The position numbers and the translations under genes are program-made. A stretch of 27,614 nt of DNA, taken from the NCBI GenBank assembly GCA_910578365.1, contig CAJTRC010000030.1:1-27614 (forward strand). Direction: 5' to 3'. Positions 16,808-22,513 of this stretch are shown one piece after another (the stretch's first letter is position 1; each line of letters starts with the position of its first letter). The DNA is from an uncultured Muribaculaceae bacterium (GTDB lineage: Bacteria > Bacteroidota > Bacteroidia > Bacteroidales > Muribaculaceae). Below the pieces are notes generated by a model. That model was not told where the DNA came from and did no database searches. It saw only the letters and a program-made list of their open reading frames with translations.

Positions 16808-17746
16808 ATGGAACCCATCACCACCAAATGCCTTATCATAGGCGCCGGCCCCGCCGGCTATACCGCCGGCATATATGCCGGACGAGCCAACATGCAGCCA
16901 ATGATGATCGAAGGCCCCCAGCCCGGCGGACAGCTCATCACCACCACCGAAGTCGAAAACTTCCCCGGCTACTATGAAGGCGTCACAGGCCCCAAGATGA
17001 TGGAAGACCTGCGCGCACAATGTCTGCGCTTCGGAGCCACCATCAAGTCCGGCATAGTCACCGACGTTGACTTCAGCAAGCGCCCCTTTATAGTTCGTAC
17101 CGACTCCGAAGAATTCCATGCCGAAACCGTAATAATCTGCACCGGCGCCGCCGCACGCTACCTCGGACTGCCCGACGAGCAGAAATACCAGGGCATGGGC
17201 GTATCGGCATGTGCCACATGCGACGGCTTCTTCTATCGCAACCGCAACGTAGCCGTAGTAGGCGGCGGTGACACAGCATGCGAAGAAGCACTCTATCTGG
17301 CAGGCCTCGCCAAGAAAGTGTACCTGATAGTACGCAAAGACTATCTGCGAGCCTCCAAAGTAATGCAGCAGCGAGTATTCGAAAACGAAAAAATCGAAGT
17401 ACTCTTCAATACCAACACCGTAGGCCTCTTCGGCCAGGACGTAGTGGAAGGAGCAACTGTGGTGACACACAAAGGCACCGAAAACGAAAACCGGTACAAT
17501 ATATCCATCGACGGCTTCTTCCTCGCCATCGGCCATACACCCAACACCAAATTCCTGCAAGGTAAAATCGAACTCGACGAACAAGGCTACATCGTAGTCA
17601 AAGGCCATGGAACCGAAACAAACATCCCCGGAGTATTTGCCGCCGGCGACGTGGCAGACCCTGTATTCCAGCAGGCTATCAGCGCTGCAGGTATGGGTTG
17701 CCGAGCCGCCATACAGGCCGAACGCTTCCTGGTAGAAAATTCTTGA
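16808..17746 (+). CDS. trxB: Thioredoxin-disulfide reductase
   Basis: This cytoplasmic FAD enzyme reduces thioredoxin with NADPH. At 312 aa it fits the low-molecular-weight class. It has the FAD-binding GAGPAGYTAGIYAGRA (12-27), the redox disulfide CATCDG (C135 and C138, as in E. coli), the NADPH Rossmann motif VVGGGDTACEEA (150-161), and the C-terminal FAD motif GVFAAGDVADPVFQQAISAAGMGCRAA. The NADPH-phosphate recognition strip reads VRKDYLRASK where E. coli has HRRDGFRAEK; the first histidine is lost but basic residues remain. It lies 43 bases after lolA and ends the run. The non-coding RNA promoter begins 20 bases after its stop codon. Confidence 0.97.
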   Translation: MEPITTKCLIIGAGPAGYTAGIYAGRANMQPMMIEGPQPGGQLITTTEVENFPGYYEGVTGPKMMEDLRAQCLRFGATIKSGIVTDVDFSKRPFIVRTDSEEFHAETVIICTGAAARYLGLPDEQKYQGMGVSACATCDGFFYRNRNVAVVGGGDTACEEALYLAGLAKKVYLIVRKDYLRASKVMQQRVFENEKIEVLFNTNTVGLFGQDVVEGATVVTHKGTENENRYNISIDGFFLAIGHTPNTKFLQGKIELDEQGYIVVKGHGTETNIPGVFAAGDVADPVFQQAISAAGMGCRAAIQAERFLVENS

Positions 17747-17766
17747 TAAAAAATATGCCGAAAAAT

Positions 17767-17797
17767 TTGGCAAATCCGAACTAATGCCTTAAATTTG
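17767..17797 (+). promoter_or_regulatory. Bacteroidetes-type promoter of the non-coding RNA
   Basis: TTG (17767-17769), a 20-base spacer and TAAATTTG (17790-17797), preceded by an A-rich tract. Both boxes match the consensus. Transcription would begin at about 17803. No open reading frame of note follows before the terminator. Confidence 0.75.
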
Positions 17798-17802
17798 CGT
17801 TA

Positions 17803-18080
17803 TAAAAACAAAGGCAAGAGAGCCACGGCAGCAATGTCGCTTAAAAATACACCCACATCAAAGTAGATTGGGAAACTCGTCAATTTTATATGAAATACCG
17901 AGACAAGCTTAGCCGCCCGATGGCGGGCCCCGATCCTCGCAAGAGGATGCTTTAAGCCAGGCGGATTACAAAGGACGGCGAGCTCTCAAATCCTGTCTTT
18001 TCGGAGTTTCATCGCATCCTTTGATGTGGACTTATAAGGAGGCTGTGTTGTATTAATTTACGACACAGCCTCTGTTTTTT
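17803..18080 (+). ncRNA. Structured non-coding RNA, about 280 nt (Bacteroidales-1 / 6S-like candidate)
   Basis: A non-coding unit bounded by its own promoter (17767-17797) and terminator (18039-18080). Nested long-range pairings form a rod: an 11-bp perfect helix (17853-17863 with 18019-18029), then GAAACTC (17872-17878) with GAGTTTC (18004-18010), then CCGA/TCGG and AGCTT(A)GCCG (17906-17915) with CGGCGAGCT (17976-17984). A distal hairpin ATCCTC-GCAA-GAGGAT (17933-17948) carries a GNRA loop. This layout of one long, bulged, hairpin-like rod recalls 6S RNA. The promoter-to-terminator organisation matches the published description of the Bacteroidales-1 RNA motif. I could not align it to either, so the class is inference. 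It is not tmRNA, RNase P RNA or SRP RNA by any motif I can see. Confidence 0.7.
18039..18080 (+). terminator. Rho-independent terminator of the non-coding RNA
   Basis: GAGGCTGTGT (18039-18048) pairs perfectly with ACACAGCCTC (18063-18072) around a 14-base loop and is followed by TGTTTTTT. This is a strong intrinsic terminator. Confidence 0.9.
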
Positions 18081-18181
18081 CTGAATATATTTGATGTTAA
18101 TGGCTACGGCGAAGAAGGCAATACCATGGCGAGGCCTTGTCTTGCATACTCTCCGTTGTTCTTGCCTGACGACACCCGGGC

Positions 18182-18337
18182 ATGCGCCATATGTCGGGAT
18201 ATCAGGCTAACAATATTGATGTTACCATAACTGCCGCAGCTGGAATATCGGCAGAAATCAATTATAAAAAAGAAATATTGAAATTATGCCGTGAAAAAAA
18301 TGCCAAAAAACTTGCACAATCCAAAAACTATCCGTAA
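18182..18337 (+). CDS. Small open frame of 51 codons, doubtful
   Basis: In the otherwise empty 18081-18311 interval an ATG-initiated frame encodes MRHMSGYQANNIDVTITAAA and continues GISAEINYKKEILKLCREK to TAA 18335-18337. The composition is protein-like (mixed helix, Lys-rich end), but its stop overlaps the -7 box of the tRNA promoter and I know no homologue. An internal ATG at 18191 is an alternative start. It may be a real small protein, the scrap of a larger gene, or chance. Nothing else is visible in this interval. Confidence 0.15.
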   Translation: MRHMSGYQANNIDVTITAAAGISAEINYKKEILKLCREKNAKKLAQSKNYP

Positions 18338-18342
18338 CTTTG
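18312..18342 (+). promoter_or_regulatory. Bacteroidetes-type promoter of tRNA-Ser
   Basis: TTG (18312-18314), 20 bases, TAACTTTG (18335-18342). The start would fall near 18349, about 30 bases before the mature tRNA. The sequence around the upstream box (TTGCACAATCC) resembles that of the non-coding RNA promoter (TTGGCAAATCC). Confidence 0.75.
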
Positions 18343-18378
18343 CACTGTCAAAAACGGAACCCACCGCGATGACAAAAT

Positions 18379-18470
18379 GGAGAGGTGGGTGAGTGGCTGA
18401 AACCACCGGTTTGCTAAACCGACGACGGGAGCAATCCTGTCCACGAGTTCGAATCTCGTCCTCTCCGCCA
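18379..18470 (+). tRNA. tRNA-Ser (anticodon GCU), CCA encoded
   Basis: A type II tRNA with a long variable arm. The acceptor stem GGAGAGG (18379-18385) pairs with CCTCTCC (18460-18466). The anticodon loop TTGCTAA gives GCU, reading AGC/AGU serine codons. The T arm ACGAGTTCGAATCTCGT is intact and the discriminator is G467, followed by a genomic CCA (18468-18470). The anticodon stem has four clean pairs and one C-A mismatch at its base. Confidence 0.95.
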
Positions 18471-18481
18471 AAATATTTTTC

Positions 18482-18520
18482 AAATCCCTGTAAGTAGCTC
18501 ATTTACAGGGATTTTCATTT
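18482..18520 (+). terminator. Terminator after tRNA-Ser
   Basis: AAATCCCTGTAA (18482-18493) pairs perfectly with TTACAGGGATTT (18503-18514) around a 9-base loop, followed by TCATTTT. It begins 12 bases after the tRNA. Confidence 0.8.
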
Positions 18521-18551
18521 TAGGGGATTTGCCGGCGCATAGTAATAAACG

Positions 18552-18595
18552 GCTACACACATGCTACACGACCGCAGCGGGGGAAACCGTGTAGC
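18552..18595. repeat. GCTACAC repeat cluster, possible recombinase site remnant
   Basis: GCTACAC occurs at 18552-18558 and again at 18563-18569 (11-base period). A third copy in inverted orientation lies at 18589-18595, so that GCTACACG (18563-18570) and CGTGTAGC (18588-18595) form an 8-bp inverted repeat. The cluster sits 80 bases beyond a tRNA 3' end, a common integration target. Direct and inverted short boxes of this kind are typical of arm or core sites for tyrosine recombinases. No integrase gene remains here. Confidence 0.4.
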
Positions 18596-18614
18596 AAAAA
18601 TTTAACTACATATT

Positions 18615-18728
18615 TGATATGGCGTGATATTTGCCGCTTACCACACTCCGGATGCTCGAGCGCGCGCCAGGCGGGCCGAGCCGGTGACTATTGACAATAA
18701 TGTTTGGATAGGTGGCAGTGTCACAATT
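18615..18728 (+). pseudogene. Remnant of a hexapeptide-repeat O-acetyltransferase (Maa/LacA type)
   Basis: One frame reads YGVIFAAYHTPDARARARRA and then EPVTIDNNVWIGGSVTIQ. The second part is the signature of maltose/galactoside acetyltransferases (usual form: xPVxIGDNVWIGGNVTILPGVTIG) and the HTPDA segment aligns with the family's THPLDA. Only about 38 residues of a protein of about 190 survive. It is preceded by an in-frame stop, has no start region, and breaks off exactly where the palindromic element begins. Confidence 0.65.
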
Positions 18729-18808
18729 CAAAGGGCCATAGCCTTCCATAGAACCAGAGTTATCTTTAAATTAAAAGATGTGGTCCGATGGAAGGCTATG
18801 GCCCTTTG
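18729..18808. repeat. 80-bp element with perfect 21-bp inverted arms
   Basis: Arms at 18729-18749 and 18788-18808 are exact reverse complements, beginning CAAAGGGCCATAGCC. The 38-base loop contains a second inner stem (ATCTTT with AAAGAT) and CCA/TGG pairs, so the whole can fold as one long hairpin in either strand. No T-tract follows on either side. It lies 40 bases beyond the stop of the leftward LRR gene. It could act as a transcript-end structure for that operon or be a miniature mobile element; no clear target duplication is visible. Confidence 0.85.
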
Positions 18809-18848
18809 GTTTCTGTGCTAAAGTGCGCCGGAATTTCGGCCGGGTCCG

Positions 18849-20138
18849 TCAGAGCACCTCTTTGGTGCGGCTGATAGTGCCGTCGGAGTAGGTGGTCACG
18901 CTGATGGCCATGCCCGATGCGGGTTTTTCGATGCGGCGTCCCTGCATGTCGAACCATTCGGTCGATACGGCCCGGCGGTTGATGTCGATGTCGGATACGG
19001 CGGACGAACCTATGGGGAGTATCTGCTTGAAGCTGCTCCATCCGGCTGCCTTGCGGTATGTATCGACGTCGGCGGCGTTGACGTATAGTATAGTGTTGTT
19101 GTAGGTGTTTTCGTCGATTGCATATGAACCGACTACCGGCGGCCGGTGGCTTTTGCAGGTTATGGAGTTGAAGCGGCTGTTGAATAAGCAGAAATCGTCT
19201 ATGCTGCGGAAACTCTCCGGCAGTACCAGGTTGCGTATGTCAGTGCAGCCGTTCAGCGCGAAAGCATCTGCTGATACCACACCCTCGGGCAGCGACAGCT
19301 CCTCGCAGACGCGCGAGCGGGGGTACTGTATGAGGGTTTCGACAGCCTTGTCGTAGAGTGCTCCGTCGATAGTGCAGTTGTTGGGGTTCTGCTCGTCAAC
19401 CACTATGTCGGTCAGCAGAGGGCAGTCGGTGAATGTAAGTGGGCGTATGCGCTCCACGTCGGGGCCGATGGTGATTGTGCGCAGGTTGTATGCCGGGCTG
19501 AATGCGTAGGGGGCCACTACGGTCACGCCGGCCGGAATGGTGTATTCGTCGGCTCCCTTGCCCGAGGGGTACTGCACCAGCATTTTGGGGCTTTTGAGAT
19601 AAAGCACGCCGTCGATATCCTCAAGTATCGGGTTGCCTTCCTCTACTTTTATTTCGGTGAGTCCGTTGCAGTTTGTGAATACATTGGAACCGAATTCCTC
19701 GACTGCTGCAGGTATTGTCACTGTGGTGAGGTCCTCGCAGTACTCAAAGGCATAGTCGCCTATGAATGTCAATGTGGAGGGCAAAGTCAGAGTTTTCATG
19801 CCGTAGCAGTGGCTGAAAGCCTGGTCCATGATGTACGACGGACCATCCTTTATTACCACCGAAGTTACGAACTGACAGTTGAAAAGGGCGTGGTCGCCGA
19901 TGCCGCGGACCGGTATTTCGGAGCCATTGTAGCTGACCTTGCCCGGAATCACAACGTTGTCGGTGTAGGCTTCGAGATTGTTCTGCAGGTCGAAGTAGGT
20001 GACTACGGCACCTTTCTTTTGGGGGCTGGTGTAGTTGTAGAATACGGAGCTTGCTTTAAAATCATAAGCTTGCGCCGTCGGACATGCCGACAGCGCAAGC
20101 AGCAGTGCTCCGGTCAGTGCCATTTTGTTGGGTTTCAT
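18849..20138 (-). CDS. BspA-like leucine-rich-repeat secreted protein
   Basis: This is a 429-aa surface or secreted protein. The N-terminus is a signal peptide ending in AQA (residue 24); it also contains LSAC at 16-19, so lipoprotein processing is possible. Residues about 75-345 are BspA/LRR_5 repeats, with units such as IGDYAFEYCEDLTTVTIP, APYAFSPAYNLRTITIGP and RPLTFTDCPLLTDIVV. Interleaved GVLYLKSPKMLVQYP and GALYDKAVETLIQYP segments are typical of this family. The C-terminal 45 residues (EWFDMQGRRIEKPASGMAIS) look like a degenerate Por/T9SS-type tail. BspA proteins bind host matrix proteins or other bacteria; the ligand here is unknown. It is the last gene of a three-gene operon, 22 bases after the preceding stop. 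Confidence 0.85.
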   Translation of the reverse strand: MKPNKMALTGALLLALSACPTAQAYDFKASSVFYNYTSPQKKGAVVTYFDLQNNLEAYTDNVVIPGKVSYNGSEIPVRGIGDHALFNCQFVTSVVIKDGPSYIMDQAFSHCYGMKTLTLPSTLTFIGDYAFEYCEDLTTVTIPAAVEEFGSNVFTNCNGLTEIKVEEGNPILEDIDGVLYLKSPKMLVQYPSGKGADEYTIPAGVTVVAPYAFSPAYNLRTITIGPDVERIRPLTFTDCPLLTDIVVDEQNPNNCTIDGALYDKAVETLIQYPRSRVCEELSLPEGVVSADAFALNGCTDIRNLVLPESFRSIDDFCLFNSRFNSITCKSHRPPVVGSYAIDENTYNNTILYVNAADVDTYRKAAGWSSFKQILPIGSSAVSDIDINRRAVSTEWFDMQGRRIEKPASGMAISVTTYSDGTISRTKEVL

Positions 20139-20160
20139 AACCGGGTGTATGTATTAGTGA

Positions 20161-22488
20161 TTATTTTACAATCTTGCAGGTCTTGTCCTGGCCGGCGCGT
20201 ACCACGTATACGCCCTTGGCCAGATGCGAGGCTGCTATGACGGTGCGTGCGCTGTTGAGTTGAGCGCTTGCCACAGCCATGCCGCTGAGGTCGTATACGG
20301 TAGCGATACCTTCGCCGCCGATTACCACTATGTCGCCGCCTTCAACGCTTACTTTCACGGCCTGGTCGGCTACGGCGTCGGATGCCGATGCCGGGTTGCC
20401 GGGCTGGGTGAAGTTTACTTCTACGTATGAGCCGGGAGTCATCAGCATAAGCGGGGTGTCGATGGCTGCGTCATACGGGTTGGTGTTGACTGTCAGCTTT
20501 ACGTTGTATACGTCGGTTTCACCGGTAGGCTCGATAGTGTAGTCAATCCATTCAGGCTCGCTGACGCCGTCGAGAGTCAGCGCCATGCGTTCGGGTTTGT
20601 GGAAGGCCTTGACCTTGAATTCGGCCTGGCCGCCTTCGAGGGGCATGTTGATGGCATTCTCGTCCATGCGCTCAATCCATGAGTAGCTCGAACCAATGTT
20701 CATGCAGATGCCTGCGAACTGGTTTGAGGAAGGATAGGAGATAAGGTTGCCGAAATTCTCTTGCCAGCCGGTTTCGTCGGCGTATGCCCAGAAATACAGG
20801 TATGAGTTGTTGCCGATTGTGGGGTCTTGTGTGGTAACGTAGCAGAGCGATATGTGGTTGCCTTCAGTGAACAGCACGTTGCCGTTGCTGTCGCGGCAGG
20901 GGTTCGACAGCATTACAAAGAAGTCTGTGCAAGCATACACAGGAACATCGAAGTCCATGCGAATCATGTTGAAATGGTCGGAGCCTTGGGCCTTGGGAAG
21001 TTCAGACCCTTTAAGGCTGGTCTTACCGATGATGCCTGTGGGTGCACCGGTTTCGTCGACTGCGAATACGGTGGCGGTCAGAACGGCGTTGTCATCGAAG
21101 TCTTCTTCAACGCGGGCATAGAATTCCACGTAATCGAAGCCATAAGGATGACCCGGCTCGACCTTGTAGAAGTTGAGTATACCGTCGATATCGAGTGTTT
21201 CGGGCATGCGGCCAAGGATGGTTTCCCAGTTTTCGTCGACATAGGGGCTGAGGGCTATGTGATTCGGCGAAATTCTAACCTTGTGTGTGGGGTCGGTGAT
21301 GTCGTAGTTGCATGTTGCAAATTCACCGTCATATCCACTGTCGTCGGTGCCGGTAAAGAGGCCGCCGGCCTGGAGCTTGGTGAAGCGGCTCTGGTAGGGC
21401 TCTGATACGCGGCTTTCAAATGAGCCTTTGAGTACCGGGGTGGGGTGCTCGCTGCCCATTGCATAGGCCGGTGTAACGAGGTTGCGCACGGGTGAGGTCT
21501 GCAGTGTGCCGTCAGCGTCGTGGAATGTCCACTCGTTTACCATTACGTCGGTGGAGGTGTTGGTCCAATTGAGTTCAACGCCGTTGGGAACATACAGGCG
21601 CGGAGATACGGGATAATTGCCCGTGGGCGATATGCCTTGGTAGAGGGCTGAGCCCGGAAGAGTGTATGACGATACGGGCATAGGCACGCTGACAGCCACA
21701 TTGTCGATGGCCATGGGCTGGCCAAGACGACCATAGTAGCGGAATGCGAATTTCACTTCTTTGTTGAGGTACTTCTTTATGTTTACGTACACGGGGTCGT
21801 ATTTCGAGCGGTTCCATTGTGCCAGGTCGTCGCGCAATTCGTCTTCTGTATAGTTGACATTGATGTGGTCTTCAACCAGGTCCCAGAGCAGTGTCCAGTT
21901 TTCTCCGTTGTCTTCGCTTGCATAAACTTGCAGGCTGTTGTTGAGGCCGTCGAAGTTATTGGTATCGCGGTTATATGTGACCCAACCCGGACGTAACCAG
22001 AGTTTAAAGTGCAGCCAGTCTTCGCCCACGGGAGTGATGGATGGTGTCACGAGCCATTCATCCTGGAACTGCAGGTCAGTGTGCTGGTCGTATGCCACGT
22101 CGGCCATGATGTAAGCGAATACATCGCCTTCGTATGCATAGGGCTGGACTATCGGTCCCCAGGCGCTCTTGTTTTCGTTGTCGAGAGTCTGCCAGGTAAT
22201 GTTGTTGCCGCCTGTCGAATTAGTTGCGGTGAGGCCGACTTTGCTGAATTCGCTCCAGCCTTGGGGCAACCATTCGCGACATGATATTGTGAAGCCGAAC
22301 GGACGATCCTCAAAATCCTCGAAGAAAGTGCGATTGTTGTCAGCAGTGGCTCTGGCCTGTGGTGCCTTGAGAGTTTTCTGCATGGCCATTTGTACTTTTC
22401 CGGTCGGATTGACTTCTGCCGGTCGGATTGCCATACCCGACAGAGCGGGTACGGCAATTGCGAGTGCACTGATAAAAAGTTTGTTCAT
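20161..22488 (-). CDS. Secreted choice-of-anchor-J protein with T9SS-type C-terminal domain
   Basis: This is a 775-aa exported protein. The signal peptide covers about residues 1-20. Residues about 55-270 form a choice-of-anchor-J / cleaved-adhesin jelly roll: FFEDFEDRPFGF, DEWLVTPSITP, LHFKLWLRPGW, LQVYASEDNGENWTLLWD and PMAIDNVAVSV near the end. The middle (about 280-690) is beta-rich with no family I can name. The last 70 residues (VEGGDIVVIGGEGIATVYDL, then HLAKGVYVVRAGQDKTCKIVK) are a type-A sorting domain: a short beta sandwich with the L/V-YDLSG and KGVYVVR strands and a terminal basic residue. Such tails direct export by the type IX secretion system. No catalytic motif is seen, so an adhesin or glycan-binding role is the simplest inference. 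Confidence 0.82.
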   Translation of the reverse strand: MNKLFISALAIAVPALSGMAIRPAEVNPTGKVQMAMQKTLKAPQARATADNNRTFFEDFEDRPFGFTISCREWLPQGWSEFSKVGLTATNSTGGNNITWQTLDNENKSAWGPIVQPYAYEGDVFAYIMADVAYDQHTDLQFQDEWLVTPSITPVGEDWLHFKLWLRPGWVTYNRDTNNFDGLNNSLQVYASEDNGENWTLLWDLVEDHINVNYTEDELRDDLAQWNRSKYDPVYVNIKKYLNKEVKFAFRYYGRLGQPMAIDNVAVSVPMPVSSYTLPGSALYQGISPTGNYPVSPRLYVPNGVELNWTNTSTDVMVNEWTFHDADGTLQTSPVRNLVTPAYAMGSEHPTPVLKGSFESRVSEPYQSRFTKLQAGGLFTGTDDSGYDGEFATCNYDITDPTHKVRISPNHIALSPYVDENWETILGRMPETLDIDGILNFYKVEPGHPYGFDYVEFYARVEEDFDDNAVLTATVFAVDETGAPTGIIGKTSLKGSELPKAQGSDHFNMIRMDFDVPVYACTDFFVMLSNPCRDSNGNVLFTEGNHISLCYVTTQDPTIGNNSYLYFWAYADETGWQENFGNLISYPSSNQFAGICMNIGSSYSWIERMDENAINMPLEGGQAEFKVKAFHKPERMALTLDGVSEPEWIDYTIEPTGETDVYNVKLTVNTNPYDAAIDTPLMLMTPGSYVEVNFTQPGNPASASDAVADQAVKVSVEGGDIVVIGGEGIATVYDLSGMAVASAQLNSARTVIAASHLAKGVYVVRAGQDKTCKIVK

Positions 22489-22513
22489 AGAGTCGGATGT
22501 AAATTAAATTGAG

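Noticed and set aside
17755..17771. TGCC...GGCA hairpin just after trxB as a terminator
   Set aside because: Short imperfect stem with no T-tract, and it overlaps the upstream box of the non-coding RNA promoter.
16769..17773. Minus-strand frame of 334 aa opposite trxB
   Set aside because: It mirrors trxB, is rich in Gly/Ala/Phe/Tyr with no domain, and trxB on the plus strand has every catalytic motif.
17853..18029. Cobalamin or other riboswitch
   Set aside because: AGCCAGG and GGGAA occur, but the B12-box context is missing and no gene on this strand follows the terminator until the tRNA.
18284..18502. Minus-strand frame of 72 aa with GEDEIRTRGQDC
   Set aside because: It is the antisense of tRNA-Ser, a well-known false annotation; the tRNA is complete on the plus strand.
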